A stretch of DNA of 37,771 nt from Chloroflexota bacterium (GTDB lineage Bacteria; Chloroflexota; Limnocylindria; Limnocylindrales; CSP1-4): the NCBI GenBank assembly GCA_021783595.1, contig JAJXTS010000007.1, forward strand, positions 1 through 37,771. Reading direction: 5' to 3'. The translations under genes and the position numbers were made by a program. The notes under the pieces were generated by a model. The model did not search any database and was not told where the DNA came from. It was given only the letters and a program-made list of their open reading frames with translations. Shown here piece after piece: positions 25,156-36,938 of this stretch (within the stretch, counting starts at the first letter, position 1; every line of letters begins with the position of its first letter).

Positions 25156-26318
25156 CTAGGGCTCGGCTGTCACCGTCGGCCCAGACGACGCCACGGCACT
25201 CGCGACGGCCTCCGGGCTGATCTCCTCGGCGAAGTGGCAGGCCGACTCCTGGCCGCTGCCGAGAGCCCGCAGCACGGGCTCCTCGGTGGTGCACCGCTCC
25301 GGGCGGCCGAGCTGCTCGCGCAACCAGCACCGGGTGTGGAACCGGCAGCCGGAGGGCGGGTTCGCCGGCGACGGGATGTCGCCCTTGAGGATGATCCGCT
25401 TCTTGCGCCGGTGGGGGTCCGGCTCGGGCACCGCGGACAGGAGGGCCACGGTGTAGGGGTGCCGCGGGTTGGCGTAGATGTCGTCCACGTTCGCCATCTC
25501 GACGAGCTTGCCCAGGTACATCACGCCCACCCGGTCGCTGATGTGCTCGACGACCGCGAGGTTGTGCGCGATGAACAGGTAGGTGAGGCCCAGCTCGGCC
25601 TGCAGGTCGTTGAGCAGGTTGAGGACCTGGCTCTGGATCGACACGTCGAGGGCGGACACCGGCTCGTCGCACACGATGAAGGCGGGGTGCAGGGCGAGGG
25701 CCCGGGCGATGCCGATGCGCTGCCGCTGGCCGCCGGAGAACTCGTGCGGGTAGCGGTGGATGTGGCTCTGGTTGAGCCCCACCCGGCCCAGCATGTCCCG
25801 GACGAGCGCCTCGCGCTCCTTCTTGTCGGTCATGCCGTGGACGAGCGGTCCCTCGCCGACGAGCTCGCCCACGCTCATGCGCGGGTTGAGGCTGGCGTAC
25901 GGGTCCTGGAACACGACCTGCATGTTTTGGCGGACCTTCTTCATCGCCTCGTTGCTGGCGTAGACGGGCCGGCGGCGCGGCTCGCCGCGGGCGGGAATGT
26001 CGAACAGGACCTGCCCGTCCATCTCCACGCGTCCCGACGTCGCCGGGAGCAGCCGGAGGATGACCTTGCCGAGCGTCGTCTTGCCGCAGCCTGATTCGCC
26101 GACGAGCCCGAGCGCCTCGCCGCGCCGGACGCTGAAGCTGACGCCGTCCACGGCCTTCACGGCGCCGACGCGGGACATGCCCAGCAGGCCGCCGCGGATC
26201 TCGAAGTGCTTGACGAGGTTGTCCACGCGGAGGAGCGTGTCCGGGGCGACCGCGCCGGCCACCCCCGGGGCGACCGCGGGCGACGAGGGCGTCAGGGTGT
26301 TGGGGGCTCGCGTCTCGG

Positions 26319-26322
<4 letters not shown>
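25156..26322 (-). CDS. Oligo/dipeptide ABC transporter ATP-binding protein (OppF/DppF-like), cassette 3
   Basis: [10 protein letters not shown]...[62 protein letters not shown]...[16 protein letters not shown]...[16 protein letters not shown]...[28 protein letters not shown] at 26322, 4-nt overlap with the upstream gene. Confidence 0.93.
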
Positions 26323-27383
<1,061 letters not shown>

Positions 27384-27386
27384 CGA

Positions 27387-28331
27387 CTAGGCCTCGAGCT
27401 TCTGGCGCGGGTCGAGCGCGTCCCGGAGGCCGTCGCCGACGAAGCTGGCGGCGAGGACGACGAGGATCAGCGTGATCCCGGGGTAGTAGATCCACAGCGG
27501 CTGGCGGTAGAAGTAGTCCTGCGCCGCGGTGAGCATGTTGCCGAGGCTCGCGTCTGGGTCTCGGATGCCGTAGCCGAGGAACGACAGCGCCGCCTCGGTG
27601 ACCACCGCGTCCGCGATGCCCAGGGTCGCCGCCACGAGGACGGGCGCCATCGCGGACGGGACCATGTGGCGGATGATGATCCGCGAGTCGCTGGCGCCGA
27701 GCGCCTTGGCCGCCTGCACGAAGTCCGACTCGCGCAGGCGCAGGAACTCCGCCCGCACGAGCCGGGCGGCGGTCGTCCAGCCCGTGATGCCGATGGCGAT
27801 GATGATCACCATCATCGGCGGCACGATCCCGCCGATGAACGCGACCAGCATCAGGATCAGGAAGAAGCCCGGCAGCGACAGCACGATGTCCACGACGCGC
27901 ATCATCACGTTGTCGACGAGGCCGCCGGCGTAGCCGGAGATCGAGCCGAACGTGGTGCCGATGAGCGTGATGATCAGGACGGCGAAGAAGCCGATGATCA
28001 GCGACGTCTGGAGGCCCTTGGTCAGGCGGAAGAAGATGTTCCGGCCCAGATTGTCGTAGCCCAGCGGGGCGTCGATTGACACGGGATCCGTCGGGTGGTG
28101 GACCAGGCTCGTCCTGTACCAGGCGTCGCCGCCCACCATCGGGAACACGATCGCCGAGAACACGAGGAATGCCAGCAGCACCAGTCCGATGACCGCGGTG
28201 CGGTTGCGCAGGAAGCGCCGGCGAACCAGCTGCCAGTAGGTCTGGACGGCGACGAGGTCAACCTCGTCCGTGTCGGTCGAGGTGCTGGTGGGGCCGGCCG
28301 CGCCGGAGCGGATGCTCTCCGAGCTCGCCAC
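27387..28331 (-). CDS. Oligo/dipeptide ABC transporter permease (OppC/DppC-like), cassette 3
   Basis: [41 protein letters not shown]...[68 protein letters not shown]. Confidence 0.92.
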   Translation of the reverse strand: MASSESIRSGAAGPTSTSTDTDEVDLVAVQTYWQLVRRRFLRNRTAVIGLVLLAFLVFSAIVFPMVGGDAWYRTSLVHHPTDPVSIDAPLGYDNLGRNIFFRLTKGLQTSLIIGFFAVLIITLIGTTFGSISGYAGGLVDNVMMRVVDIVLSLPGFFLILMLVAFIGGIVPPMMVIIIAIGITGWTTAARLVRAEFLRLRESDFVQAAKALGASDSRIIIRHMVPSAMAPVLVAATLGIADAVVTEAALSFLGYGIRDPDASLGNMLTAAQDYFYRQPLWIYYPGITLILVVLAASFVGDGLRDALDPRQKLEA

Positions 28332-28344
28332 GGATCTTGCCCTC

Positions 28345-29307
28345 CTAATAGTGGATCCGTGGATCGACGACCCCGTACAGGACGTCGGCCAAGAGGTTGC
28401 CGAGGATCACCATCATGCCGCCGATCATGGTCACGGCCAGCACCACCGGGTAGTCGCGGTCGCCGACGGCCTGCACGCCAAGCCAGCCGAGGCCGGGCCA
28501 CGAGAACACGGTCTCCGTGATCGCGGCGCCTGACAGCAGCGTGGGAATGGTCAGCCCGAGGAGGGTCACGATCGGGATGAGCGCATTGCGCAGGGCGTGG
28601 CGACCGATGACACGGGCGGGGCCAAGACCCTTGGCGCGGGCCGTGCGCACATAGTCCTGGCGCAACACCTCGAGCATCGAGGCGCGCATGTAGCGGCTCC
28701 AGCCGGCCACGGACACGACCGCCAGCGTGGACACGGGCAGGATGAGGTGGGCGATCATGTCGGGAATGTCACCCTGCTTGCCGAGCGTGTTCTGCCCGTA
28801 CAGCGGGAGCCACTTGAGCTGGACCGAGAAGAACTGCTTGAGGATCAGGCCCAGCCAGAACGTCGGCATCGCGTAGCCGATGGTCTCGAAGGTGGTGATG
28901 ATCCGGTCGGCCCAGCTGTACTGCTTGACCGCCTGCAGGATCCCGATGGGGATCGCGAGCAGCATCGACACGACCAGCGACGTGCCCATCAGCAGCAGCG
29001 TGCTCGGGGCGCGTCCGAAGATCTTGTCCCGGACCGGGAGCCCGTCCGTGAAGGAGTAGCCCCAGGCCGTGCTGTTGAACGGGAACGACCAGAAGTGCGT
29101 GAACCAGTTCACGAACTGCACGGGCAGCGGCTGGTCGAGCCCGTAGACGCGGATGAGGTTCGCGATCGTCTGGGGGCTGACCCGTCCCGTGCGGAACTTG
29201 TCGATGGGCGAGCCCGGCGTCAGGTAGACGATCGCGAACGAGATGACCGAGATCCCGATGACGATCGGGATGGCCTGGATCAGGCGCCGGACGATGTACG
29301 TCACCAT
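28345..29307 (-). CDS. Oligo/dipeptide ABC transporter permease (OppB/DppB-like), cassette 3
   Basis: MVTYIVRRLIQAIPIVIGISVISFAIVYLTPGSPIDKF...DYVRTARAKGLGPARVIGRHALRNALIPIVTLLGLTIPTLLSGAAITETVFSWPGLGWLGVQAV. Confidence 0.93.
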   Translation of the reverse strand: MVTYIVRRLIQAIPIVIGISVISFAIVYLTPGSPIDKFRTGRVSPQTIANLIRVYGLDQPLPVQFVNWFTHFWSFPFNSTAWGYSFTDGLPVRDKIFGRAPSTLLLMGTSLVVSMLLAIPIGILQAVKQYSWADRIITTFETIGYAMPTFWLGLILKQFFSVQLKWLPLYGQNTLGKQGDIPDMIAHLILPVSTLAVVSVAGWSRYMRASMLEVLRQDYVRTARAKGLGPARVIGRHALRNALIPIVTLLGLTIPTLLSGAAITETVFSWPGLGWLGVQAVGDRDYPVVLAVTMIGGMMVILGNLLADVLYGVVDPRIHY

Positions 29308-29462
29308 CGACTTCGATGCCTCGCTAAACGCAGTGTCCGACCCAGGCTGCCGCTTGGAAGCGGCCGGTCAAGGGGAGAGGGGCGCAAGGTGCGGCACGTC
29401 CGGGGCGGGCCTCGCAGCCCGCCCCGGACGGTTTCGTCACGCGCCTGGGACGCGCCTGCGGC

Positions 29463-31499
29463 TTACTGGGCGGCGACCTTCCAGGTGTCGCTGTTCCAGT
29501 AGTAGAGCGGGCTCGTCAAGTCGATCGTGCCGTCGGTCACAACGGAGTTGGTGCCGCCGGTGATCGCCTTGGACAGGGCCGCGTAGCCCTTGTCCGCCCA
29601 CAGGAAGTAGTACGGGACGTCGTTGTGGACGATCGTCTGGAACTGCGCGTAGATCGTCTTGCGCTGCGCCTGGTCCGTCGTCTGGCGGCCCTGGATGAGC
29701 AGCGCGTCAGCCTGCTTGTTGCACCAGCCGACGAAGTTGTTCGCGTCCGGGTTGGCCTTGGTCACGATCTGGTCGCAGCCGAAGATCGAGCTGTCGTCGG
29801 GGTCGAGGGCTGTGGACCAGCCGCCGAGGTAGGTCTCGAACTTGTTGGGGTACGACAGGAGCGGCAGGAGGACGGTCGAGAAGTCGGCCGGATCCACCTT
29901 GACCTCGATGCCGCACTGCTTGAGCTGGTCGGCCGCGAGGTTCGCGAAGTTGATGCGCTGCTGCTTGCCCGAGCGGACGTACAGCGTGGTGGACAGCCGC
30001 TGGCCGCCCTTCGCATAGATGCCGTCCGAGCCGAGCGTCCAGCCGGAGGACTCGATCAGCGACTTGGCCTTGGCCACGTCGAGCGTGTACTTCGGCACGT
30101 TCGGGTCGAAGGCCCACGAGGCCGGCGGCACGTTCGCGTAGACCGGCACGCCCTGGCCGTCCGTCGCCTGCGCGACGGTGGCGTCGTGGTCGATGCACAT
30201 GGTGAACGCCTGGCGCAGGTTCAGGTCGCTGTAGATGTGACCCGGGCGCAGGTTGAACGCGATGAAGTAGTAGCCGAAGTCCGCGTAGCTGGCGATCTGG
30301 AGGTTCGGGTCGTTCTGGAGCGCCGTCAGCGCGTCCGAGACGACCGCGTACAGCCAGTTGACGTCACCCTTCTGGAGGGCGGCGGCGCCGGAGGCGGAGT
30401 CCTTGATGATCGGGTAGTAGAAGTTGGCCGGGGCGACGGGGCCGGCGTAGTAGGTCGGGTTGGCCTTCAGCTGGACGGACTGCCCGGTCTGGTAGCTCAC
30501 GAACGAGTACGGGCCGGTGCCGATCGGGTGCTGCTGGAAGTCCAGCAGGCGGAAGGCTGCGGCGACCTGGTCGGTCTGCTGCGACTGCAGCGTGGTGTTG
30601 AGGTCAGTCAGGCCGTTGAACAGCGCCTGCCCGTAGGCGGAGTTGTCCGGCGTCCCGTCGGCCTTCACGTAGAGGTTCTTGTCGAGCTGGCCGACCAGCT
30701 GCACGCCCGCGCCGGTGAGCGCCGTCTCCATGTCGGAGACGTACGTGGCGTAGTCGCAGCTGCTCGGCTGGGTGGCGGACCCGTCGCAGGCCTTGTCCGT
30801 CGTCGCGGTGGAGACCTTCTCGTACAGGGTCTTGATCGCCGTGGCGTCGGTGTTCGCCGTCCCGCTCTGGAACTTCGCGAACGACGCCATGACCGCCGCC
30901 TGCGGCATGATCGGCGTCGGCAGGTCCGTCACGAGGAACGGCGCGAACTTGGCCTTCAGGGTGAAGACCACGGTCTGCGGGTCCGGCGCCGCGACCGAGG
31001 CGACGTTCGTCTGGATGTCCGAGCAGAAGCTCGGGATGAAGGTGCAGTTCTTGGAGGCGGCCAGATCGAACGTGAACTTCACGTCAGCCGACGAGAAGTC
31101 CGAGCCGTCCTGCCACTTGATGCCGCTCTTGAGCTTGATGGTCCAGGTGAGGCCGTCGGCGCTGACCTGCGGCAGGTCCGTCGCCATGTCCGGGACGACC
31201 GCGAGCTTGTTGTTGACGCGGTACATGCCCGTGTAGATCTGGCCGACGATGTAGCTCGTCGGCAGGTCCGTGTACGCGAGCGAGAAGTACGTCGGCTCCG
31301 CGTCCATGACCATCTTGAGGTCACCGGACGCCGCCGCGGCGGACGCTGACGGCGCTGTGGACGCCGCCGCTGACGGCGCCGTGGACGCCGCCGTGGACGG
31401 GGCAGTGCTGGCTGCCGGCGACGCCGTGGAGCTGCCGCAGGCAGACACCACGATGGCGAACGCGCCGAGCAGGCCGAGGTACCGCCTTCTCAACGTCAT
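29463..31499 (-). CDS. Family-5 extracellular solute-binding lipoprotein, cassette 3
   Basis: MTLRRRYLGLLGAFAIVVSACGSS lipobox, A/S/T/P linker, QIYTGMYRVNNKLAVVPDMATDLPQVSADGLTWTIKLKSGIKWQDGSDFSSADVKFTF...IGTGPYSFVSYQTGQSVQLKANPTYY. ATG at 31499; SD GGAGGAGGAA just upstream. Confidence 0.93.
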   Translation of the reverse strand: MTLRRRYLGLLGAFAIVVSACGSSTASPAASTAPSTAASTAPSAAASTAPSASAAAASGDLKMVMDAEPTYFSLAYTDLPTSYIVGQIYTGMYRVNNKLAVVPDMATDLPQVSADGLTWTIKLKSGIKWQDGSDFSSADVKFTFDLAASKNCTFIPSFCSDIQTNVASVAAPDPQTVVFTLKAKFAPFLVTDLPTPIMPQAAVMASFAKFQSGTANTDATAIKTLYEKVSTATTDKACDGSATQPSSCDYATYVSDMETALTGAGVQLVGQLDKNLYVKADGTPDNSAYGQALFNGLTDLNTTLQSQQTDQVAAAFRLLDFQQHPIGTGPYSFVSYQTGQSVQLKANPTYYAGPVAPANFYYPIIKDSASGAAALQKGDVNWLYAVVSDALTALQNDPNLQIASYADFGYYFIAFNLRPGHIYSDLNLRQAFTMCIDHDATVAQATDGQGVPVYANVPPASWAFDPNVPKYTLDVAKAKSLIESSGWTLGSDGIYAKGGQRLSTTLYVRSGKQQRINFANLAADQLKQCGIEVKVDPADFSTVLLPLLSYPNKFETYLGGWSTALDPDDSSIFGCDQIVTKANPDANNFVGWCNKQADALLIQGRQTTDQAQRKTIYAQFQTIVHNDVPYYFLWADKGYAALSKAITGGTNSVVTDGTIDLTSPLYYWNSDTWKVAAQ

Positions 31500-31576
31500 C
31501 GACCTTCCTCCTCCTGGTTCCTGCCGACCCCTGGGCCGGCAGTGGCTGCCGGGCCTCGATGGGGGGCGGTTGTTCT

Positions 31577-31608
31577 CGTGCGCAGGCGGAACTGCCCGTC
31601 TGCGCACG
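31577..31608. other. Strong inverted repeat at the predicted 5' end of the cassette 3 SBP transcript
   Basis: CGTGCGCAG (31577-31585) and CTGCGCACG (31600-31608) are a perfect 9-bp inverted repeat, extendable inward by about 4 bp with one wobble. Confidence 0.7.
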
Positions 31609-31618
31609 GGCGTGGCGC

Positions 31619-31649
31619 ATTATAGGTGCGAGCGAAACGCGATCGTCAA
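31619..31649 (-). promoter_or_regulatory. Sigma70-type promoter for the cassette 3 SBP gene
   Basis: Minus strand TTGACG (31649-31644), 19-nt spacer, TATAAT (31624-31619). Exact -10 consensus in a very GC-rich background. Confidence 0.6.
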
Positions 31650-31704
31650 TCTTCCGGCGCCATCCCGGGCCAACGCTCGGCCCGGGATGCGGTGGCTGTC
31701 GGCC

Positions 31705-33201
31705 TCAGTTGCCGCAGGGGCGCTCGGCGCCCGTCATGCCTCGCCAGCGCAGGTTCGGCTGGCGGGCGGCCGTCGCCTCGTCGAGACGGCGGACCGGGGC
31801 GTCGTGAGGGGCCGAGGTGACGATCTCCGGGTCCGTCTCCGCCTCGCGGGCGATCTCGATCAGCGCGTCCACGAAGCGGTCGATCGTCTCGAGCGACTCC
31901 GTCTCGGTCGGCTCGATGAGCATCCCCTCCTCGACCGTGAGCGGGAAGTAGATCGTCGGCGGGTGGTACCCCTTGTCGATCAGCCGCTTCGCGATGTCGA
32001 GGGTGCGGACGCCCGTGCGGTGCTTGATCTCCGACGCGGACGCCACGAACTCGTGCTTGCAGGCTCGCTCGAAGGGCACGTGGTACGTGCCGGCGAGGCG
32101 CGCCTTCATGTAGTTCGCCGCGAGGACCGCGTCGTCGCTCACCTCGCGGAGCGCGGTGCCGTGCGCCCGCAGGTATGCGTACGCGCGGACGAGGACGCCG
32201 GTGCTGCCGAAGAAGCTGCGCACCCGGCCGATCGAGGTCGGACGCTCCCCGTCCCGCTCGAGGCGGAACGAGCCGTCCGCCTCGCGCACGACGCGCGGGC
32301 TGGGCAGGAACGGCACAAGGACCTCGCGGACGCCGACGGGCCCGGCACCGGGGCCGCCGCCGCCGTGCGGCGTGCTGAACGTCTTGTGGACGTTGAAGTG
32401 CATCACGTCGAACCCGGCCTCGCCCGGCCGGAACCGGCCGAGGATCGCGTTGAGGTTCGCCCCGTCCATGTAGGCGAGCGCGCCCGCGGCGTGCGTGGCC
32501 TGGAGGAGCTCCCCCACCCGGGCCTCGAACAGCCCCAGCGTGGACGGGTTGGTGATCATGATCGCCGCGGTCCTCGGGCCGAGGGCGGCCCGGAAGGCCT
32601 CCACGTCCACCCCGCCGTCCGGGGCGGACGGGATCGTGACCGTCTTGAAGCCGGCCATCGAGGCCGTCGCCGGGTTGGTGCCGTGGCTGGAGTCCGGGAC
32701 CAGGACCTCCGTCCGCTCCAGGTCGCCCCGCGAGCGGTGGTACGCCCTAACCATCAGGATGCCGGTCAGCTCGCCCTGGGCGCCGGCGGCCGGCTGGAGC
32801 GTCACCGCGGCCATGCCGCTGACCTCGGCCAGCATGGCCTCGAGTTCCCACAGCATCTGGAGCGTGCCCTGGGCGGCGGCGGCGGGGGCCAGCGGGTGGA
32901 GACCGGCGAACCCCGGCAGGCGCGCCGCCCACTCGTTCAGCTTGGGGTTGTACTTCATGGTGCACGAGCCAAGCGGATAGAAGCCCGCGTCCACCGAGTA
33001 GTTGAGCGCAGACAGGTTCACGAAGTGGCGAACCACCTCGGACTCCGCCAGTTCCGGCAGCGCCGCCGGGGTGGCCCGACGGGCAGAGGCCGGGACCCGG
33101 TCCAGGGCGCCGGGCGCCGGGTGCGGGATCTTCCCCCCGCCGCGACCGGGCCGCGACAGCTCGAAGATCGTGGGCTGCAGCTTCTCGCCGACGACGCTCA
33201 C
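31705..33201 (-). CDS. gcvPB: Glycine dehydrogenase (decarboxylating) subunit 2, P-protein
   Basis: [28 protein letters not shown]...[25 protein letters not shown]...[16 protein letters not shown]...[28 protein letters not shown] at 33201. Confidence 0.95.
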   Translation of the reverse strand: MSVVGEKLQPTIFELSRPGRGGGKIPHPAPGALDRVPASARRATPAALPELAESEVVRHFVNLSALNYSVDAGFYPLGSCTMKYNPKLNEWAARLPGFAGLHPLAPAAAAQGTLQMLWELEAMLAEVSGMAAVTLQPAAGAQGELTGILMVRAYHRSRGDLERTEVLVPDSSHGTNPATASMAGFKTVTIPSAPDGGVDVEAFRAALGPRTAAIMITNPSTLGLFEARVGELLQATHAAGALAYMDGANLNAILGRFRPGEAGFDVMHFNVHKTFSTPHGGGGPGAGPVGVREVLVPFLPSPRVVREADGSFRLERDGERPTSIGRVRSFFGSTGVLVRAYAYLRAHGTALREVSDDAVLAANYMKARLAGTYHVPFERACKHEFVASASEIKHRTGVRTLDIAKRLIDKGYHPPTIYFPLTVEEGMLIEPTETESLETIDRFVDALIEIAREAETDPEIVTSAPHDAPVRRLDEATAARQPNLRWRGMTGAERPCGN

Positions 33202-34556
33202 GCGACACCTCCCGCCAGCTCGGCGCGGAGCGCGTCCGCGAAGGCGGCGATCTCGGCCGGGGTGGTGACCTCGGTCGCGCACACCAGCAGCCCGTCGGCA
33301 AGCGACGGGTCGTCCGGGACAAGGTCCGCGAGCGGGATCCCGGCCAGCACGCCGCGATCGAGAAGCCGGGCGTGAACCGCCCGGGCGCTGGGGACGCGGA
33401 CGGCGAACTCGTTGAGATACGGGCCGGCGTGGAGCCTCGGCGCCCCTGCCGCGGCAAGGGCCAGCTCAAGCTCCGACGCCCGCTGGGCGCCCAGGGCCGC
33501 CACGTCGCGGAGCCCGTGCGGGCCGATCGCGGCGAGGTAGATGGCCGCGGCCAGCGCGAGCAGCGCCTGATTGGTGCAGATGTTGGACGCCGCGCGCTCG
33601 CGGCGGATGTCCTGCTCGCGGGCGCGCATCGTCATCACGAACGCGCGCTTGCCGTCCACGTCCCGGGTCAGGCCAACCAGCCGGCCGGGGATCTGGCGGA
33701 CCAGCGGCTCCTTGCACGCCACGATGCCCAGGTACGGCCCGCCGTACTGGAGCGGGATGCCGAGCGGCTGGCCCTCGCCGCAGGCGATGTCGGCGCCGGT
33801 CTCGCCAGGCGTCGCGAGGACGGCCAGCGAGACGGGCTCGATCACGTGCACGAACAGCGCGCCCGCCCGATGGGCGAGCCCGCCCACCCGGGGCAGGTCC
33901 TCGAGCAGGCCGAGCAGGTTCGGGTTCGCCGCCAGGACGCCGGCCACGGGGGTCCCGTCGGCCAGCATCGCCTCGAGCGCCGCCAGGTCCGTGGTGCCCT
34001 CGGCGGACAGGGGCACGTCGTCCACGAGCAGGCCCGCGCCGTCGGCGTAGGTCTGGAGCGTCTGGCGATAGTGCGGGTGGACCCCGCGCGACACGAGGAT
34101 CCGTCCGCGGCCGGTGGCGCGGCACGTCATGAGGGCCGCCTCGGCCGTTGCGGCCCCGCCGTCGTAGTGCGACGCCGAGACCACGTCCATCGCCGTCAGC
34201 TCGGCGAGGAGGCTCTGGTACTCGTAGATGGACTGGAGCGTCCCCTGGCTGATCTCGGGCTGGTACGGCGTGTAGGCCGTGTACCACTCGCCGCGGATCA
34301 GCATCTGGTCCACTGCGGCCGGGGTCCAGTGGCGATAGGCGCCGGCGCCGAGGAAGCTCGCGAGGTCCGTCCGGTTCCGGGCGGCGAGGCCCGTCAGGCG
34401 GGCGGAGAGCTCGAGCTCGGGCTCGGGCGGGTCAAGGCGGAGCGGGCCGGCGCGAAGCGCCTCGGGGATGTCGTCGAAGAGCCGGTCAACCGAGTCGACG
34501 CCGATCGTCTCCAGCATTCGCGCCCGGTCGTCCGCGCCGTGCGGACCGTAGGGCAT
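33198..34556 (-). CDS. gcvPA: Glycine dehydrogenase (decarboxylating) subunit 1, P-protein
   Basis: [35 protein letters not shown]...[76 protein letters not shown]. Confidence 0.95.
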   Translation of the reverse strand: MPYGPHGADDRARMLETIGVDSVDRLFDDIPEALRAGPLRLDPPEPELELSARLTGLAARNRTDLASFLGAGAYRHWTPAAVDQMLIRGEWYTAYTPYQPEISQGTLQSIYEYQSLLAELTAMDVVSASHYDGGAATAEAALMTCRATGRGRILVSRGVHPHYRQTLQTYADGAGLLVDDVPLSAEGTTDLAALEAMLADGTPVAGVLAANPNLLGLLEDLPRVGGLAHRAGALFVHVIEPVSLAVLATPGETGADIACGEGQPLGIPLQYGGPYLGIVACKEPLVRQIPGRLVGLTRDVDGKRAFVMTMRAREQDIRRERAASNICTNQALLALAAAIYLAAIGPHGLRDVAALGAQRASELELALAAAGAPRLHAGPYLNEFAVRVPSARAVHARLLDRGVLAGIPLADLVPDDPSLADGLLVCATEVTTPAEIAAFADALRAELAGGVA

Positions 34557-34557
34557 C

Positions 34558-34938
34558 TCAGGCCTCGGCCGTCAGCTGCTCGTAGGCGGCGGCGTCAAGC
34601 AGCCCGTCCACCTGCGCGGCGTCGGCCAGCTTGACGCGGAGCATCCAGCCCTCGCCGTACGGGTCCGAGTTGACCAGCTCCGGCTGGCCGCCGAGCGCGT
34701 CGTTGGCGGCGACCACGTCGCCCGAAACGGGGGCGAACAGGTCGGACACCGCCTTGACCGACTCGACCACGCCGAAGGTGGCGTGCTGAGCGAGGGTGCG
34801 CCCGACGGCGGGCAGCTCCACGAAGACCACGTCGCCCAGCTGGTGGGCCGCGAACTCCGTGATGCCCACGACGGCCTCGTCGCCCTCGACGCGAACCCAC
34901 TCGTGCTCCTTGGTGAAACGCAGATCAGCCGGGACCAT
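34558..34938 (-). CDS. gcvH: Glycine cleavage system H protein
   Basis: [75 protein letters not shown]; the lipoyl-lysine motif ESVKA is present. Confidence 0.96.
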   Translation of the reverse strand: MVPADLRFTKEHEWVRVEGDEAVVGITEFAAHQLGDVVFVELPAVGRTLAQHATFGVVESVKAVSDLFAPVSGDVVAANDALGGQPELVNSDPYGEGWMLRVKLADAAQVDGLLDAAAYEQLTAEA

Positions 34939-35021
34939 GAGGTAGCGCTCCTTGTTGGCAGTGCGGCCCGAGCGCGCGCCGGGGCGCGTCGGGGCGGGGG
35001 CAGGAAATTGGCGCCGGGAGA

Positions 35022-36137
35022 TCAGCTCGGGCGCTTGTAGAACGGCAGCGGCACGACCTCGGCGGGGACCGAGGCACCGCGGATCTCAACCGCAACCATC
35101 GTACCGATTTCGGCCTGCGGCGTGGGCACGTACGCCATGGCGATGGCCTTGCCCAGGGTGGGCGACATGGTGCCCGAGGTGACGGTGCCGGCCGCGACGC
35201 CGTCCACCAGCACGGGGTACCCGTGGCGGGCGATCCCGCGATCACGCAGGACGAGCCCGACGAGGCGTCGCGCCGTGCCGTCCCGAGCCACCTGCTCGAG
35301 CGCCTCGCGCCCGACGAACGGACCGGGCTTGCCGAGCTTCACCACGCGGCCGAGGCTGGCCTCGTAGGGGTTCGTGGCCCGGTCCAGCTCGTTGCCGTAC
35401 AGGGGCATGCCGGCCTCCAGGCGAAGCGTGTCGCGGGCGCCGAGCCCGACCGCCACCAGGCCGTGGGGCTGCCCTGCCGCGTACAGGGCGTCCCAGACCT
35501 CGTGCACCCGAGCCACGTCCACGAAGACCTCGAACCCGTCCTCGCCCGTGTAGCCGGTCCGCGCGACCATCGCCGGGACGCCGGCCACCGAGCCCTCGGC
35601 GATGCCGTAGTAGTGGATGGCGGCGGGGTCGATGTCCGCGAGCGGGCGCAGGATGGCCATCGACCGCGGGCCCTGGACGGCGACCAGGCCGGTGGCAAGG
35701 GAGCGGTCGTCCAGCACGGCCTTGAAGCCGTCGAGCCGGTGGACCAGCGCGTCCGACACGGTCCGGGCGTTCGAGGCGTTCGCGACCACCATGAAGCGGT
35801 CCGGGCCGAGGCGGTAGACGATCAGGTCGTCGAGGAGGCCGCCGTCCTCGCCGCAGATCATGGAGTAGTGGGCCCGGCCGAGCGCGAGCGAGGGCGGGTC
35901 GGTCACCAGGGCGGCGGCGAGGGCGGCGCCCGCCTCGGGGCCCTCCACCACGAGCTCGCCCATGTGCGACAGGTCGAACAGGCCGGCGGCCGAGCGCGTG
36001 GCCCGGTGCTCCTCGAGGATCCCGGCGTACTGGATGGGCATCAGCCACCCGGCGAAGTCCACGATCTTGGCGCCGAGCGCCTCGTGGCGGTCCAGGAGCG
36101 GGGTGGGCTGGGGCGCGGGGGCGGGGCTGTCAGTCAT
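35022..36137 (-). CDS. gcvT: Glycine cleavage system T protein (aminomethyltransferase)
   Basis: [59 protein letters not shown]...[16 protein letters not shown]...[22 protein letters not shown]. Confidence 0.95.
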   Translation of the reverse strand: MTDSPAPAPQPTPLLDRHEALGAKIVDFAGWLMPIQYAGILEEHRATRSAAGLFDLSHMGELVVEGPEAGAALAAALVTDPPSLALGRAHYSMICGEDGGLLDDLIVYRLGPDRFMVVANASNARTVSDALVHRLDGFKAVLDDRSLATGLVAVQGPRSMAILRPLADIDPAAIHYYGIAEGSVAGVPAMVARTGYTGEDGFEVFVDVARVHEVWDALYAAGQPHGLVAVGLGARDTLRLEAGMPLYGNELDRATNPYEASLGRVVKLGKPGPFVGREALEQVARDGTARRLVGLVLRDRGIARHGYPVLVDGVAAGTVTSGTMSPTLGKAIAMAYVPTPQAEIGTMVAVEIRGASVPAEVVPLPFYKRPS

Positions 36138-36742
36138 GCGTCCGGGGTCTCCTGTGATTGGCCGGCGGCGGGGAACGGCCCGCCGGCCGCTGCGGTGGCT
36201 GCTCGGGCGACAAGCGCCCGCTCGGTCTGGAAGGTGAGGAGCGCGGCGGCGTCGTCGAAGCCGACCCAGCGCACCTCGTCGAATTCGTGGTCATGGCGCG
36301 CGAGGTCGCCCCCGACGGGCGCCATCAGGAAGTAGTGCACGGTCTTGTGGATGCGCGTCCGGCTCTGGACGAACGTGTAGGCGATGGAATCGAGGGGCCG
36401 GACGATCCGGACCAGCAGGCCGGTCTCCTCGGTCACCTCGCGGAGGGCGGTCTCCTCGGTGGTCTCGCCCGGGTTGGGCGTCCCCTTGGGGAGCGTCCAG
36501 GTGACCCCGTCCCGATCGCGCTTGCGGCAGCCGACCACCAACTGCGGCACGCCCTCGGAGAACCGGATCACGATCCCGCCCGCCGAGGTGGCGGTCCCCT
36601 CCCTTAGGCGCGCCACGCGGGGGCCAGGGACGGACGGCGGGGTCCGGCCCCGCGGCCGGGGCTCGTCCAGGACATCCCCGCGGTACCCGACGGCCGGCCG
36701 AGGCCGGCCGCGCGGTCCGCCTCGATGACCGGGGCTCGCCAC
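36134..36742 (-). CDS. NUDIX hydrolase
   Basis: NUDIX box GTPNPGETTEETALREVTEETGL. An in-frame GTG at 36616 (VARLREGTATSAGGIV) is a plausible real start, since the first 42 residues are low-complexity. 4-nt overlap with gcvT. Confidence 0.85.
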   Translation of the reverse strand: MASPGHRGGPRGRPRPAVGYRGDVLDEPRPRGRTPPSVPGPRVARLREGTATSAGGIVIRFSEGVPQLVVGCRKRDRDGVTWTLPKGTPNPGETTEETALREVTEETGLLVRIVRPLDSIAYTFVQSRTRIHKTVHYFLMAPVGGDLARHDHEFDEVRWVGFDDAAALLTFQTERALVARAATAAAGGPFPAAGQSQETPDA

Positions 36743-36938
36743 GCGGCGCGCAGTTCAGCGAGGGGCCCGATCTCCGCGTGCCGCAGGACGGTCCGCCTCG
36801 ACGGGGCCGGCTGGAAGCGCGGCCCGATGCCGAGCCCGAGGCGACGCTCACGAGCCCGGGGGGTCGCGTGGGCATACCGGGCGGGCCATGCCCCGCGGAG
36901 GGCGGCGAGACTGTGCTGCATGCCCTGATCGTATCGCG

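Noticed and set aside
34939-36140. Glycine riboswitch expected near gcvT/gcvH
   Set aside because: Gaps are short or overlapping and no glycine riboswitch-like core sequence was seen.
36604-36921. 105-aa minus-strand ORF (MQHSLAALRGAWPARYAHATPRARERRLG...)
   Set aside because: No recognisable family and it overlaps the uncertain N-terminus of the NUDIX ORF; could be a small real gene but not supported.
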